A DNA stretch of 23,108 nt from UKL13-2 sp038236905 (lineage in GTDB: Bacteria > Pseudomonadota > Gammaproteobacteria > Burkholderiales > Usitatibacteraceae): NCBI GenBank assembly GCA_038236905.1, contig JBBRZG010000051.1, positions 1-23,108 on the forward strand, given 5' to 3'. How positions within the stretch are numbered: position 1 is the stretch's first letter; the number at the start of each line of letters is the position of its first letter. The notes beneath the pieces were generated by a model, which was not told where the DNA came from, ran no database searches, and saw nothing but the letters and a program-made list of their open reading frames with translations. Shown here piece after piece: positions 13,191-19,854 of the stretch. The translations under genes and the position numbers were made by a program.

Positions 13191-15614
13191 GTGCTGAAAT
13201 CCTCTGCAAGTCCAGGCAACACTCGGAATTCGCTTCATGTGCGTATTGCGCTCTATTTCATCGGCTTGCTGGCGGCAGTGCAGCTGATCACCCATTTTGT
13301 GGTTCACGACGCGAACATGCGAATCGCCAGCGCCCACACCGCGGATCAACTCAACCGCGGCGAGCGCGTGCTGCGTAGGCTGATTGAGGAACGTGGCGCA
13401 AGCTCGAGGCAGGCCGTACGTATTCTGGTGGCTGATTTCGCCTTCCGCAAAGCGGTTGCAGCCGGCGACCCTGCGACGATGCAATCAGCGCTGGATAATC
13501 ACGGTGCCCGCCTGCGCTCCGATATAGGTTTTGTTGTTTCAGACAGCAAGCAAGTCATAGCGAGATTCGGGTTGCCGAAAAGTACCTCATCCGATGCGAT
13601 TGCGGAGGTCATTCAAAATATTGAGCGGAAGGAGGATGTACCCTGGGTTGCATTGATTGACGGTAGAGCAATCTTATTTGCGGTCGCTCCCATCCTGATG
13701 CCGGATGCTAACGGCTGGGCGGCGTTTGGGTCGGTACTGGATGACCGCGTGGCTACAGATCTTAAAGGTTTGACGGACCTGGACATTTCATTTCTCGCTA
13801 CGAGCGTCGCTGGCCAGTATCAAATTTCAGGCTCAACGCTGGCGCCTTCCGAGCGGGCGCAATTGCAGACACGTTTGGCTCGTGGACAGGCTCCTGCGGG
13901 AGAGTGGCCGGAAATAGATCTTGACGGTCATCCGTATGCAACCTCTGGCTTTTCACTTGATGGAGATGCTCGTTTAAAAAATGCGCCCGACGCAAGCGCG
14001 GCGGTATTGGTGCAAAAATCGGTAGAACAAAGTACCGGCCCCTTTAAGCACCTATCATTGATTCTATCGGTTGTTTCATTGGTTGGTGCATTCGCGGGCA
14101 TTCTGTGTAGCGTATGGATTGCACGAGCCATCGCGAAACCGATTCAGGTGCTAACGGAAGTGACCAACCGCATCAGGCGAGGTGAAAAGGCGGTGGCGGT
14201 CCCCATGCACTTTAAAGGCGAAATCGGCGAGCTGGCAACCGGTTTTGTGCAGATGAATCTGGAAATTGACAAGCGTGAGGAGGAGATATTGCGCCTCGCG
14301 TTTGTTGATCCCCTCACCCAGTTGGCCAATCGGGCCGGGCTGATGCAGGCCGTTGAGCAGATGGCGGTTCAAGCGCGTGCTGCCGATAGTAGTTGGGTGG
14401 CCATTGTTTCGTTAGACATCGCACGACTTCAGCAGATCAACGATAGCCTCGGCTTTAGTGTCGGCGATCAGGTAATCAAGGCTGTCGCGGAGCGGCTAAA
14501 GAATTTTTCGCAGGCTGAAGAGGTTGTGGCTCGGATTGAGGGCGACGGGTTTGCATGGTTGATGGTCGATAAGCAGGTTGCCGATATCGATCTCAGATTA
14601 CGCTCATTACTCGATGAGTTTGCGTCTGACCCGATCAATATCGAAAATCATACTATTGATGTGCAGCTTCATGCCGGCTGGGCGGCATCGCGCGCAACGG
14701 AAAAAAATGCGGACGAGCTGTTTCGTCGCGCGGAAATTGCGCTTCATGTCGCGAGCATGCGGCGGTTATCACCAGTCCGGCATGATCAGTCAATGGATGT
14801 TGATTCCAGTTCGCAGCTGGGGTTACTGTCAGAGCTACGTCGAGCCGTTATTAACGATGAACTCGTGCTCCACTATCAGCCCAAACTCACCATAAATGGC
14901 AAGCCAGCTGGTGTTGAGGCACTGCTGCGCTGGAACCATCCCAGCAAAGGCCTTATTGGCCCCGGCACGTTCATTGAATTTGCTGAGCAGACTGGCAGCA
15001 TCCGTGCAATCACCCGTCATGCCGTCCGAGAGGCAATCAGGCAATCAGTGAGATGGGAAAAAATCGGCCTTGATATCCCGATCGCGGTCAATATTTCTGC
15101 CCACGACTTGCAAGATGAATCATTTACGGGTTTCGTGACGGACCTGTTGACGAGCGCGCGCGCGCGCCCCGAGCTGCTTAAATTTGAAATAACTGAGCGC
15201 GCATTGCTGGATAATCTGGGCGCTGCCGAACGTGCGCTAAAACAGCTGGGCGCTGCAGGCATTGAAGTGGCTCTGGATGACTACGGCACCGGTTATGCGG
15301 CGCTGACTCATTTAAGTCGTCTGCCCGTGAGCGAAATTAAAATCGACCGCAGCTTTGTGTCCGGCCTGACAGCAGGTTCAAGAAATTTCGCCATCACGCT
15401 CACTACGGTTGAGCTTGCGCATCGACTCAAAATGCGGGTTGTCGCGGAGGGAGTGGAAACAGTTGAAGAGCACACTGCGCTGAGGAAAATCGGATGCGAT
15501 CAGGTTCAGGGCTTTTTGTTTGCCAAGCCGCTCCCCGCAGACGAGTTACGTGATTGGTGGCAGGCAAGATCAGCTGCGTACGTCACCATCGAACGCGCGC
15601 GCGAGTGCGGATAA
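13191..15614 (+). CDS. Membrane dCACHE-HAMP-GGDEF-EAL protein, probable c-di-GMP phosphodiesterase
   Basis: 807 residues from GTG 13191; the frame opens only at 13167 and no other start precedes it. Membrane helices at about 20-38 and 287-311 enclose a periplasmic sensor domain (about 40-280) resembling a double CACHE fold (DFAFRKAVAAGD, LDNHGARLRSDIGFVVSD). A HAMP segment follows (312-360), then GGDEF (about 368-520) and EAL (about 545-800). The GGDEF site reads EGDGF (450-454), so the metal-binding Glu is lost and cyclase activity is unlikely; LDI Asp409 remains. The EAL site looks complete: EALLRW (576-581), NISAHDLQ, FEITER, ALDDYGTGYA, EIKIDRSFV, VAEGVET and QGFLFAKPLP. It should hydrolyse c-di-GMP in response to a periplasmic ligand, with the GGDEF domain perhaps as a GTP-binding regulator. 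A (GC)7 run at 15154-15167 lies inside the EAL coding region. Confidence 0.93.
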   Translation: MLKSSASPGNTRNSLHVRIALYFIGLLAAVQLITHFVVHDANMRIASAHTADQLNRGERVLRRLIEERGASSRQAVRILVADFAFRKAVAAGDPATMQSALDNHGARLRSDIGFVVSDSKQVIARFGLPKSTSSDAIAEVIQNIERKEDVPWVALIDGRAILFAVAPILMPDANGWAAFGSVLDDRVATDLKGLTDLDISFLATSVAGQYQISGSTLAPSERAQLQTRLARGQAPAGEWPEIDLDGHPYATSGFSLDGDARLKNAPDASAAVLVQKSVEQSTGPFKHLSLILSVVSLVGAFAGILCSVWIARAIAKPIQVLTEVTNRIRRGEKAVAVPMHFKGEIGELATGFVQMNLEIDKREEEILRLAFVDPLTQLANRAGLMQAVEQMAVQARAADSSWVAIVSLDIARLQQINDSLGFSVGDQVIKAVAERLKNFSQAEEVVARIEGDGFAWLMVDKQVADIDLRLRSLLDEFASDPINIENHTIDVQLHAGWAASRATEKNADELFRRAEIALHVASMRRLSPVRHDQSMDVDSSSQLGLLSELRRAVINDELVLHYQPKLTINGKPAGVEALLRWNHPSKGLIGPGTFIEFAEQTGSIRAITRHAVREAIRQSVRWEKIGLDIPIAVNISAHDLQDESFTGFVTDLLTSARARPELLKFEITERALLDNLGAAERALKQLGAAGIEVALDDYGTGYAALTHLSRLPVSEIKIDRSFVSGLTAGSRNFAITLTTVELAHRLKMRVVAEGVETVEEHTALRKIGCDQVQGFLFAKPLPADELRDWWQARSAAYVTIERARECG

Positions 15615-15619
15615 GCTTT

Positions 15620-15724
15620 CTAAAGTGCCGCTGTCAGCCCGTATGCGGAAGAAATCAGCCGGTAGGCCCATTGCTCATCAGCAGCATCTTGTCCTTTAGG
15701 CATGAGCACAAGGTCAGGTGTCAT
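15620..15724 (-). CDS. Doubtful 34-residue ORF after the EAL gene
   Basis: ATG 15724 opens a frame reading MTPDLVLMPKGQDAADEQWA and continuing to end YGLTAAL. The same frame is open upstream to about 15833 (FVRIVSERLGFRHGSKTDSF) but without any ATG, GTG or TTG. The look is protein-like, as of a gene tail whose start has been lost, but there is no ribosome site. It is tail-to-tail with the EAL gene. The rest of 15615-15847 shows nothing else I can support. Confidence 0.2.
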   Translation of the reverse strand: MTPDLVLMPKGQDAADEQWAYRLISSAYGLTAAL

Positions 15725-15847
15725 GGCGAATGAGTCGGTTTTCGAGCCGTGACGAAAGCCGAGCCTTTCCGAAACGATCCTAACAAAAACTGTGTTCCTT
15801 GTAAGCGTTAATCGACGGTTTCAGTTAAAATCGAGCGTGAAGCCTTG

Positions 15848-15932
15848 GCGAGAGTGGCGGAATTGGTAGACGCACTGGATTTAGGTTCCAGCGCCGTAAG
15901 GCGTGGGGGTTCGAGTCCCTTCTCTCGCACCA
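15848..15932 (+). tRNA. tRNA-Leu(UAG)
   Basis: An 85-base class II tRNA. Acceptor arm GCGAGAG pairs with CTCTCGC, followed by A and an encoded CCA. The D-arm includes GGTAGACGC. The anticodon arm is CTGGA-TTTAGGT-TCCAG with anticodon TAG (15882-15884), reading CUA. A short variable arm (GCGCCGTAAGGCGT) and a T-arm with GGTTCGAGTCC complete it. Confidence 0.97.
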
Positions 15933-15985
15933 GACCTTATTGGTTTGTCGTTTTTCATTTTTATTTTCCAGCGCCACCTGAATGG

Positions 15986-16020
15986 CGGCATCCTTTGCTT
16001 TGGCAATAGATGCCGTTTTT
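15986..16020 (+). terminator. Intrinsic terminator between tRNA-Leu and tig
   Basis: CGGCATC (15986-15992) pairs with GATGCCG (16009-16015). Inside, TTGC and GCAA form a second 4-bp stem, and the whole is followed by five T (16016-16020). It would end the tRNA-Leu transcript and implies a separate promoter for tig in the 66 bases that follow, or partial read-through. Confidence 0.75.
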
Positions 16021-16045
16021 AGTTTGGTGGAGTCGCTATTTTTAA

Positions 16046-16074
16046 GCATGATCTACGCGTTATGCGCATGATCT
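16046..16074 (+). repeat. 9-bp direct repeat upstream of tig
   Basis: GCATGATCT occurs at 16046-16054 and again at 16066-16074, a 20-base period (about two helical turns). It lies immediately before the tig ribosome site, so it could be a tandem operator or chance. Confidence 0.6.
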
Positions 16075-16086
16075 TAAGGAACAGTT

Positions 16087-17388
16087 ATGCAAGCACAAGT
16101 ACCCGCCCGCAACCTCGAACGCAATATTCTATTATCGTTGCCCGCTGTTGAAATTGAGTCCGAAATCTCCAAGCGTCTGAAGCATATCGCGCGCACCGCC
16201 AAAATGCCTGGTTTCCGTCCAGGCAAAATTCCGTTCACGATGATCGCCAATCAGTATGGATTTCAGGTGCGCCAGGAAGTCATATCGGATTCCGTGCAAA
16301 AGATTTTTGCAGACGAAGTGGAAAAACAGCAGCTAAGGGTTGCTGGTTACCCAAGTTTTGCGCCTGCTAACAGCGGCGAAGCCGCTGACAAGTTCGAATT
16401 TACCGCGACTTTTGAAATTTACCCTGAAGTAACAATGGGTTCTCTGGCAGGCAAACCGCTTGATCGCCTGCACGCAGACGTAACTGATAAAGAGGTCGAT
16501 AACACTATCCTTACGCTGCAAAAACAACGCGCGACCTACGACAAAGCTGATCGTGCTGCGCAACAGGGCGATTTCCTAGTCGTTGACTTTACCGGCAAAC
16601 TCGACGGCGAACCGTTTAAAGGCGGTCAAGCCGAGAATTTTGGCATGGTGCTCGGCGAGGGTCGTATGTTGCCTGATTTTGAAGCGGCGCTGAGGGGTAT
16701 GTCAGGTGGCGAAGAAAAAACATTCGATTTAACTTTCCCGGCAGATTATCAAGCCGAACTGGCCGGCAAAACAGTGCAATTTACTGCCACCGTAAAAGTA
16801 GTCAATGCGCCGATTTACCCGCCGGTAGATGTTGCATTCGCGCAATCGCTCGGCGTGACGGACGGTGATATTGCGAAAATGCGCAATGAAATCAAAACAA
16901 ATCTTGAACGTGAGTTGAAAAAACGCGTCCAGTCCAAAACTAAGGATCAAGTAATGGATGCTCTGGTATCCGTTGCCCAATTGGATTTGCCGCGTTCGTT
17001 GGTGGACATGGAAGTGGGGCGTTTGCAGGAACAAGCGGTTCAGGACCTGCAAGCGCGCGGTATGACCACCAAAGATTTGCAGTTACCACCTGAGCTGTTT
17101 GTTGAGCGCGCAGAAAAGCGTGTAAAACTGGGTTTGATCTTGGGCGAAGTGGTGAAGCAAAATAATTTGCGTGCCCGCCCTGAACAAATCCGCAGCGTTG
17201 TCGAAGAACATGCAGAGAGTTTTGAAGATCCCGCGCAGATGGTTCGCTGGTATTACAGTGATACTTCCCGTTTGCAAGAGGTTGAAGGCATGGTGCTGGA
17301 AGACAATGTGGTGGAATGGGCGGCGACATCCATGGCAGTCACGACCGTGACCAAGGAGTTCGACGAAATCATGGAGATTAAACGATGA
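16087..17388 (+). CDS. tig: Trigger factor
   Basis: The ribosome-bound chaperone and peptidyl-prolyl isomerase that meets nascent chains at the exit tunnel. The length, 433 residues, is the usual one. The N-terminal domain carries the ribosome-docking signature GFRPGKIP (42-49). The FKBP-like domain lies at about 150-245 (GDFLVVDFTGKLDGEPFKGG, AENFGMVLGEGRMLPDFEAA). A helical C-terminal chaperone domain follows. ATG 16087 has AAGGA 6 bases upstream. It overlaps clpP by 4 bases (ATGA), so the two are co-translated. The arrangement tig-clpP-clpX-lon is a standard bacterial quality-control order. Confidence 0.98.
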   Translation: MQAQVPARNLERNILLSLPAVEIESEISKRLKHIARTAKMPGFRPGKIPFTMIANQYGFQVRQEVISDSVQKIFADEVEKQQLRVAGYPSFAPANSGEAADKFEFTATFEIYPEVTMGSLAGKPLDRLHADVTDKEVDNTILTLQKQRATYDKADRAAQQGDFLVVDFTGKLDGEPFKGGQAENFGMVLGEGRMLPDFEAALRGMSGGEEKTFDLTFPADYQAELAGKTVQFTATVKVVNAPIYPPVDVAFAQSLGVTDGDIAKMRNEIKTNLERELKKRVQSKTKDQVMDALVSVAQLDLPRSLVDMEVGRLQEQAVQDLQARGMTTKDLQLPPELFVERAEKRVKLGLILGEVVKQNNLRARPEQIRSVVEEHAESFEDPAQMVRWYYSDTSRLQEVEGMVLEDNVVEWAATSMAVTTVTKEFDEIMEIKR

Positions 17389-18086
17389 AAAGCTTTTACG
17401 ACTTTCAATCCCGAGCATACGATATGACGGGGATCGCACCGGGGCACCGAGATCAATACGCCTCAGCGGGATACCAGCCTGCTACCGGACTGGGTTATGT
17501 GCCGATGGTGATTGAGCAGTCTGGGCGAGGCGAACGGGCATTCGACATTTATTCGCGCTTGCTTAAGGAGCGCGTCATATTTTTGGTCGGTGAAGTTAAC
17601 GACATGACGGCCAATGTGATCGTCGCACAGATGCTTTTTCTCGAGAGCGAAAACCCCGACAAAGATATTTCGCTTTACATCAACTCACCTGGCGGTTCGG
17701 TGTCTGCAGGTTTGGCGATCTACGATACGATGCAATTTATCAAACCCGATATTTCAACACTCTGTACAGGTTTTGCTGCGAGCATGGGGGCGTTCTTGTT
17801 ACTCGCTGGTGCGAAAGGTAAGCGGTTTTCCTTGCCTAACGCGCGGATCATGATTCATCAACTGTCGGGGGGATATCGTGGTCAGGCTTCGGATATTGAG
17901 ATTCACGCAAAAGAGGCATTGTTTCTGAAACAACGTCTCAATGAAATCATGGCAAAACATACTGGAAAGACCGTTGAAGAGGTCGAAAAGGACACTGATC
18001 GCGATAATTTTCTGTCAGCGGAGCAAGCGTTGAAATACGGTATTATCGATAAAGTACTAGAAAATCGACACGAAGTAGTGAAGTAA
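17385..18086 (+). CDS. clpP: ATP-dependent Clp protease proteolytic subunit
   Basis: The serine peptidase that forms the double-heptamer chamber fed by ClpX or ClpA. The protein is 233 residues, longer than the usual 200-215, because of an N-terminal extension (MKSFYDFQSRAYDMTGIAPG and on to about 35). The start is fixed by GGAG 8 bases before ATG 17385 inside the end of tig; internal Met14 and Met41 are alternatives. The catalytic triad is present: Ser133 in GFAASMGAF, His158 in MIHQ, Asp207 in DTDRDNF. The segment after His158 reads HQLSGG where nearly all ClpPs I know have HQPxGG, so a conserved Pro is replaced by Leu160. The oligomerisation helix region (KEALFLKQRLNEIMAKHTG) is normal. 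The N-terminus may be a propeptide removed by self-cleavage. Confidence 0.97.
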   Translation: MKSFYDFQSRAYDMTGIAPGHRDQYASAGYQPATGLGYVPMVIEQSGRGERAFDIYSRLLKERVIFLVGEVNDMTANVIVAQMLFLESENPDKDISLYINSPGGSVSAGLAIYDTMQFIKPDISTLCTGFAASMGAFLLLAGAKGKRFSLPNARIMIHQLSGGYRGQASDIEIHAKEALFLKQRLNEIMAKHTGKTVEEVEKDTDRDNFLSAEQALKYGIIDKVLENRHEVVK

Positions 18087-18096
18087 GTTGGACGTT

Positions 18097-18133
18097 AGTG
18101 AGAATAGCTTGCGGTGGGCGTGTATTGCTCACT
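18097..18133 (+). other. Hairpin between clpP and clpX
   Basis: AGTGAGAATA (18097-18106) pairs with TATTGCTCACT (18123-18133), ten pairs with one bulged G around a 16-base loop. No T-run follows, so it is not a typical intrinsic terminator; it could be a processing or mRNA-stability element. The rest of the 243-base clpP-clpX interval shows no gene. Confidence 0.5.
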
Positions 18134-18329
18134 TGCAGATTCTCCAATACTCAACTGCAGTGCCGAAGCGAGCCGTAAACGCAATTTGAAAAGAAGCTGA
18201 TAAAAACGAGTACAGGCAGTTGTGCATAGGCTAAAAACAATAAGCGCTATCTTGCGCGCGGGTGAAGATGTCTAATTCGAATGTTTTTTCGGCATTCGCG
18301 TAAGACGACGAGATGGGGTAGAGCTTGTA

Positions 18330-19595
18330 ATGAGTGAGAAAGTTGGAGAAAAACTGCTTTATTGTTCCTTCTGTGGCAAGAGCCAGCACGAGGTACGGAA
18401 GCTAATCGCAGGCCCATCGGTATTTATATGCGATGAGTGCATTGATCTTTGTAACGACATTATTCGCGAAGAGGCGCAAGCTGATCCTGCGAGCAAAGCC
18501 ACCAAAAATGATCTGCCGACGCCGCAGGAAATTTGCGACATTCTTGACGAGTACGTCATTGATCAGGTGAAAGCCAAGAAGATTTTGGCGGTTGCGGTTT
18601 ATAACCATTACAAACGACTGAAAAACGGTACCAAAGATGGCGAGGTCGAGCTCGCCAAATCGAATATTTTGTTGATCGGCCCTACAGGCTCAGGCAAAAC
18701 GCTCCTCGCGCAGACGCTCGCGCGGTTGCTCAATGTGCCGTTCGTAATTGCCGATGCCACGACACTAACAGAAGCGGGCTACGTGGGCGAAGATGTTGAA
18801 AACATCATCCAGAAACTGCTCCAAAAGTGTGATTACGATGTCGAGAAGGCCCAGCGTGGCATTGTCTATATTGATGAAATCGACAAAATTTCCCGCAAAT
18901 CGGATAACCCGTCGATTACCCGTGACGTCAGCGGTGAAGGGGTTCAGCAAGCGCTTCTGAAGCTGATTGAAGGCACCGTTGCTTCTGTGCCTCCGCAAGG
19001 CGGCCGAAAGCACCCGAATCAAGAATTCGTTCAGATAGATACCAGCAATATCCTGTTTATCTGCGGTGGAGCGTTTAACGGTCTTGAAAAGGTCATTCAA
19101 ATGCGTACCGCCAAAACCGGAATTGGTTTTGGTGCAGACGTGAAAAGTGGCGCGGATCGCGAAGCAAACAACGCATTGTTGCGAGACGTCGAGCCAGAAG
19201 ACTTGATAAAGTATGGTTTGATTCCCGAGTTTGTTGGGCGCCTCCCAGTTGTGGCAACGCTTGAAGAGTTGGATGTGAAGGCGTTGATCAGAATTTTGAC
19301 CGAACCCAAAAACGCGCTCACCAAGCAATACCAGAAATTGTTTGCGATGGAAGGCGTTGAGTTGGAATTCCGCGAGGCAGCGCTAGGGGCGATTGCAAAG
19401 CGCGCGCTTGAACGCAAAACGGGCGCGCGGGGACTTCGTTCAATCATTGAACATGCGCTGCTTGACGTAATGTTCGAATTGCCATCATTGAGCAATGTTG
19501 AAAAAGCCGTGGTGGATGAAGGCACAATTAACGGTTCACAAAAGCCGTTGTTGATGTATTCAGACCATCCCAAACTTGCTGGGGCGCAGAGCTGA
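18330..19595 (+). CDS. clpX: ClpX, ATPase unfoldase of the ClpXP protease
   Basis: The hexameric AAA+ unfoldase that selects substrates such as ssrA-tagged proteins and threads them into ClpP. The 421-residue protein has the C4 zinc-binding domain (Cys12, Cys15, Cys34, Cys37) and Walker A GPTGSGKT (117-124). It also has the GYVG pore loop (150-153), Walker B IVYIDEIDKI (178-187), the RKH pore loop (226-228) and the sensor-2 segment ERKTGARGLRSI. Start ATG 18330 is followed by the usual zinc-domain beginning. It is 243 bases from clpP with a hairpin between, so it may have its own promoter, as in many bacteria; I found no clear promoter. Confidence 0.98.
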   Translation: MSEKVGEKLLYCSFCGKSQHEVRKLIAGPSVFICDECIDLCNDIIREEAQADPASKATKNDLPTPQEICDILDEYVIDQVKAKKILAVAVYNHYKRLKNGTKDGEVELAKSNILLIGPTGSGKTLLAQTLARLLNVPFVIADATTLTEAGYVGEDVENIIQKLLQKCDYDVEKAQRGIVYIDEIDKISRKSDNPSITRDVSGEGVQQALLKLIEGTVASVPPQGGRKHPNQEFVQIDTSNILFICGGAFNGLEKVIQMRTAKTGIGFGADVKSGADREANNALLRDVEPEDLIKYGLIPEFVGRLPVVATLEELDVKALIRILTEPKNALTKQYQKLFAMEGVELEFREAALGAIAKRALERKTGARGLRSIIEHALLDVMFELPSLSNVEKAVVDEGTINGSQKPLLMYSDHPKLAGAQS

Positions 19596-19632
19596 CGCCC
19601 GTACGACACCCCGCCTTTTGGCCTACAATATT

Positions 19633-19659
19633 CTCCAACGATAGCAGCAATTGTTGGAG
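19633..19659 (+). other. Strong hairpin between clpX and lon
   Basis: CTCCAACGAT (19633-19642) pairs with ATTGTTGGAG (19650-19659): ten pairs including one G-U, with loop AGCAGCA. It is followed by GCTTTCG and not by a T-run. It lies 37 bases after the clpX stop and could protect the clpX 3' end or act as a poor terminator. Confidence 0.6.
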
Positions 19660-19687
19660 GCTTTCGAGGCAACTGTTTGAGTCGTCA

Positions 19688-19715
19688 CTTGAGATTGTTA
19701 TGCATATCCCAATCT
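19688..19715 (+). promoter_or_regulatory. Candidate sigma-32 (heat-shock) promoter of lon
   Basis: CTTGAG (19688-19693) and CCCAATCT (19708-19715) are 14 bases apart, close to the sigma-32 pattern CTTGAA-N13/15-CCCCATNT and with the spacing I recall for E. coli lon. The leader to ATG 19855 would be about 130 bases. Heat-shock control of lon is established in other Proteobacteria; here it is inferred. Confidence 0.5.
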
Positions 19716-19854
19716 CCCATTTATCAGGCAAATTTTTACCGAGTTATGTCGCTTGCCCTCTAAAACGCGCATTGTTGTGCTGAATCCAATCTTGGTAAGC
19801 ACTGCGTTTATTAATATTAATTGTTAGTGCAAGCAAAAGGAAAAGGACGAGATC

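Noticed and set aside
15154..15167. (GC)7 run in the EAL gene as a phase-variation tract
   Set aside because: It encodes a normal Ala-Arg stretch in frame; seven dinucleotides is short and no phase-variable context is seen.
15848..15932. tRNA-Leu as an integration site
   Set aside because: No integrase, no repeated tRNA 3' end and no foreign-looking genes nearby.
15825..16049. Minus-strand frame ending in RRDSNPHALRRWNLNPVRLPIPP
   Set aside because: This is the well-known false protein made by reading a tRNA-Leu gene backwards; most of it lies on tRNA-Leu and the following terminator.
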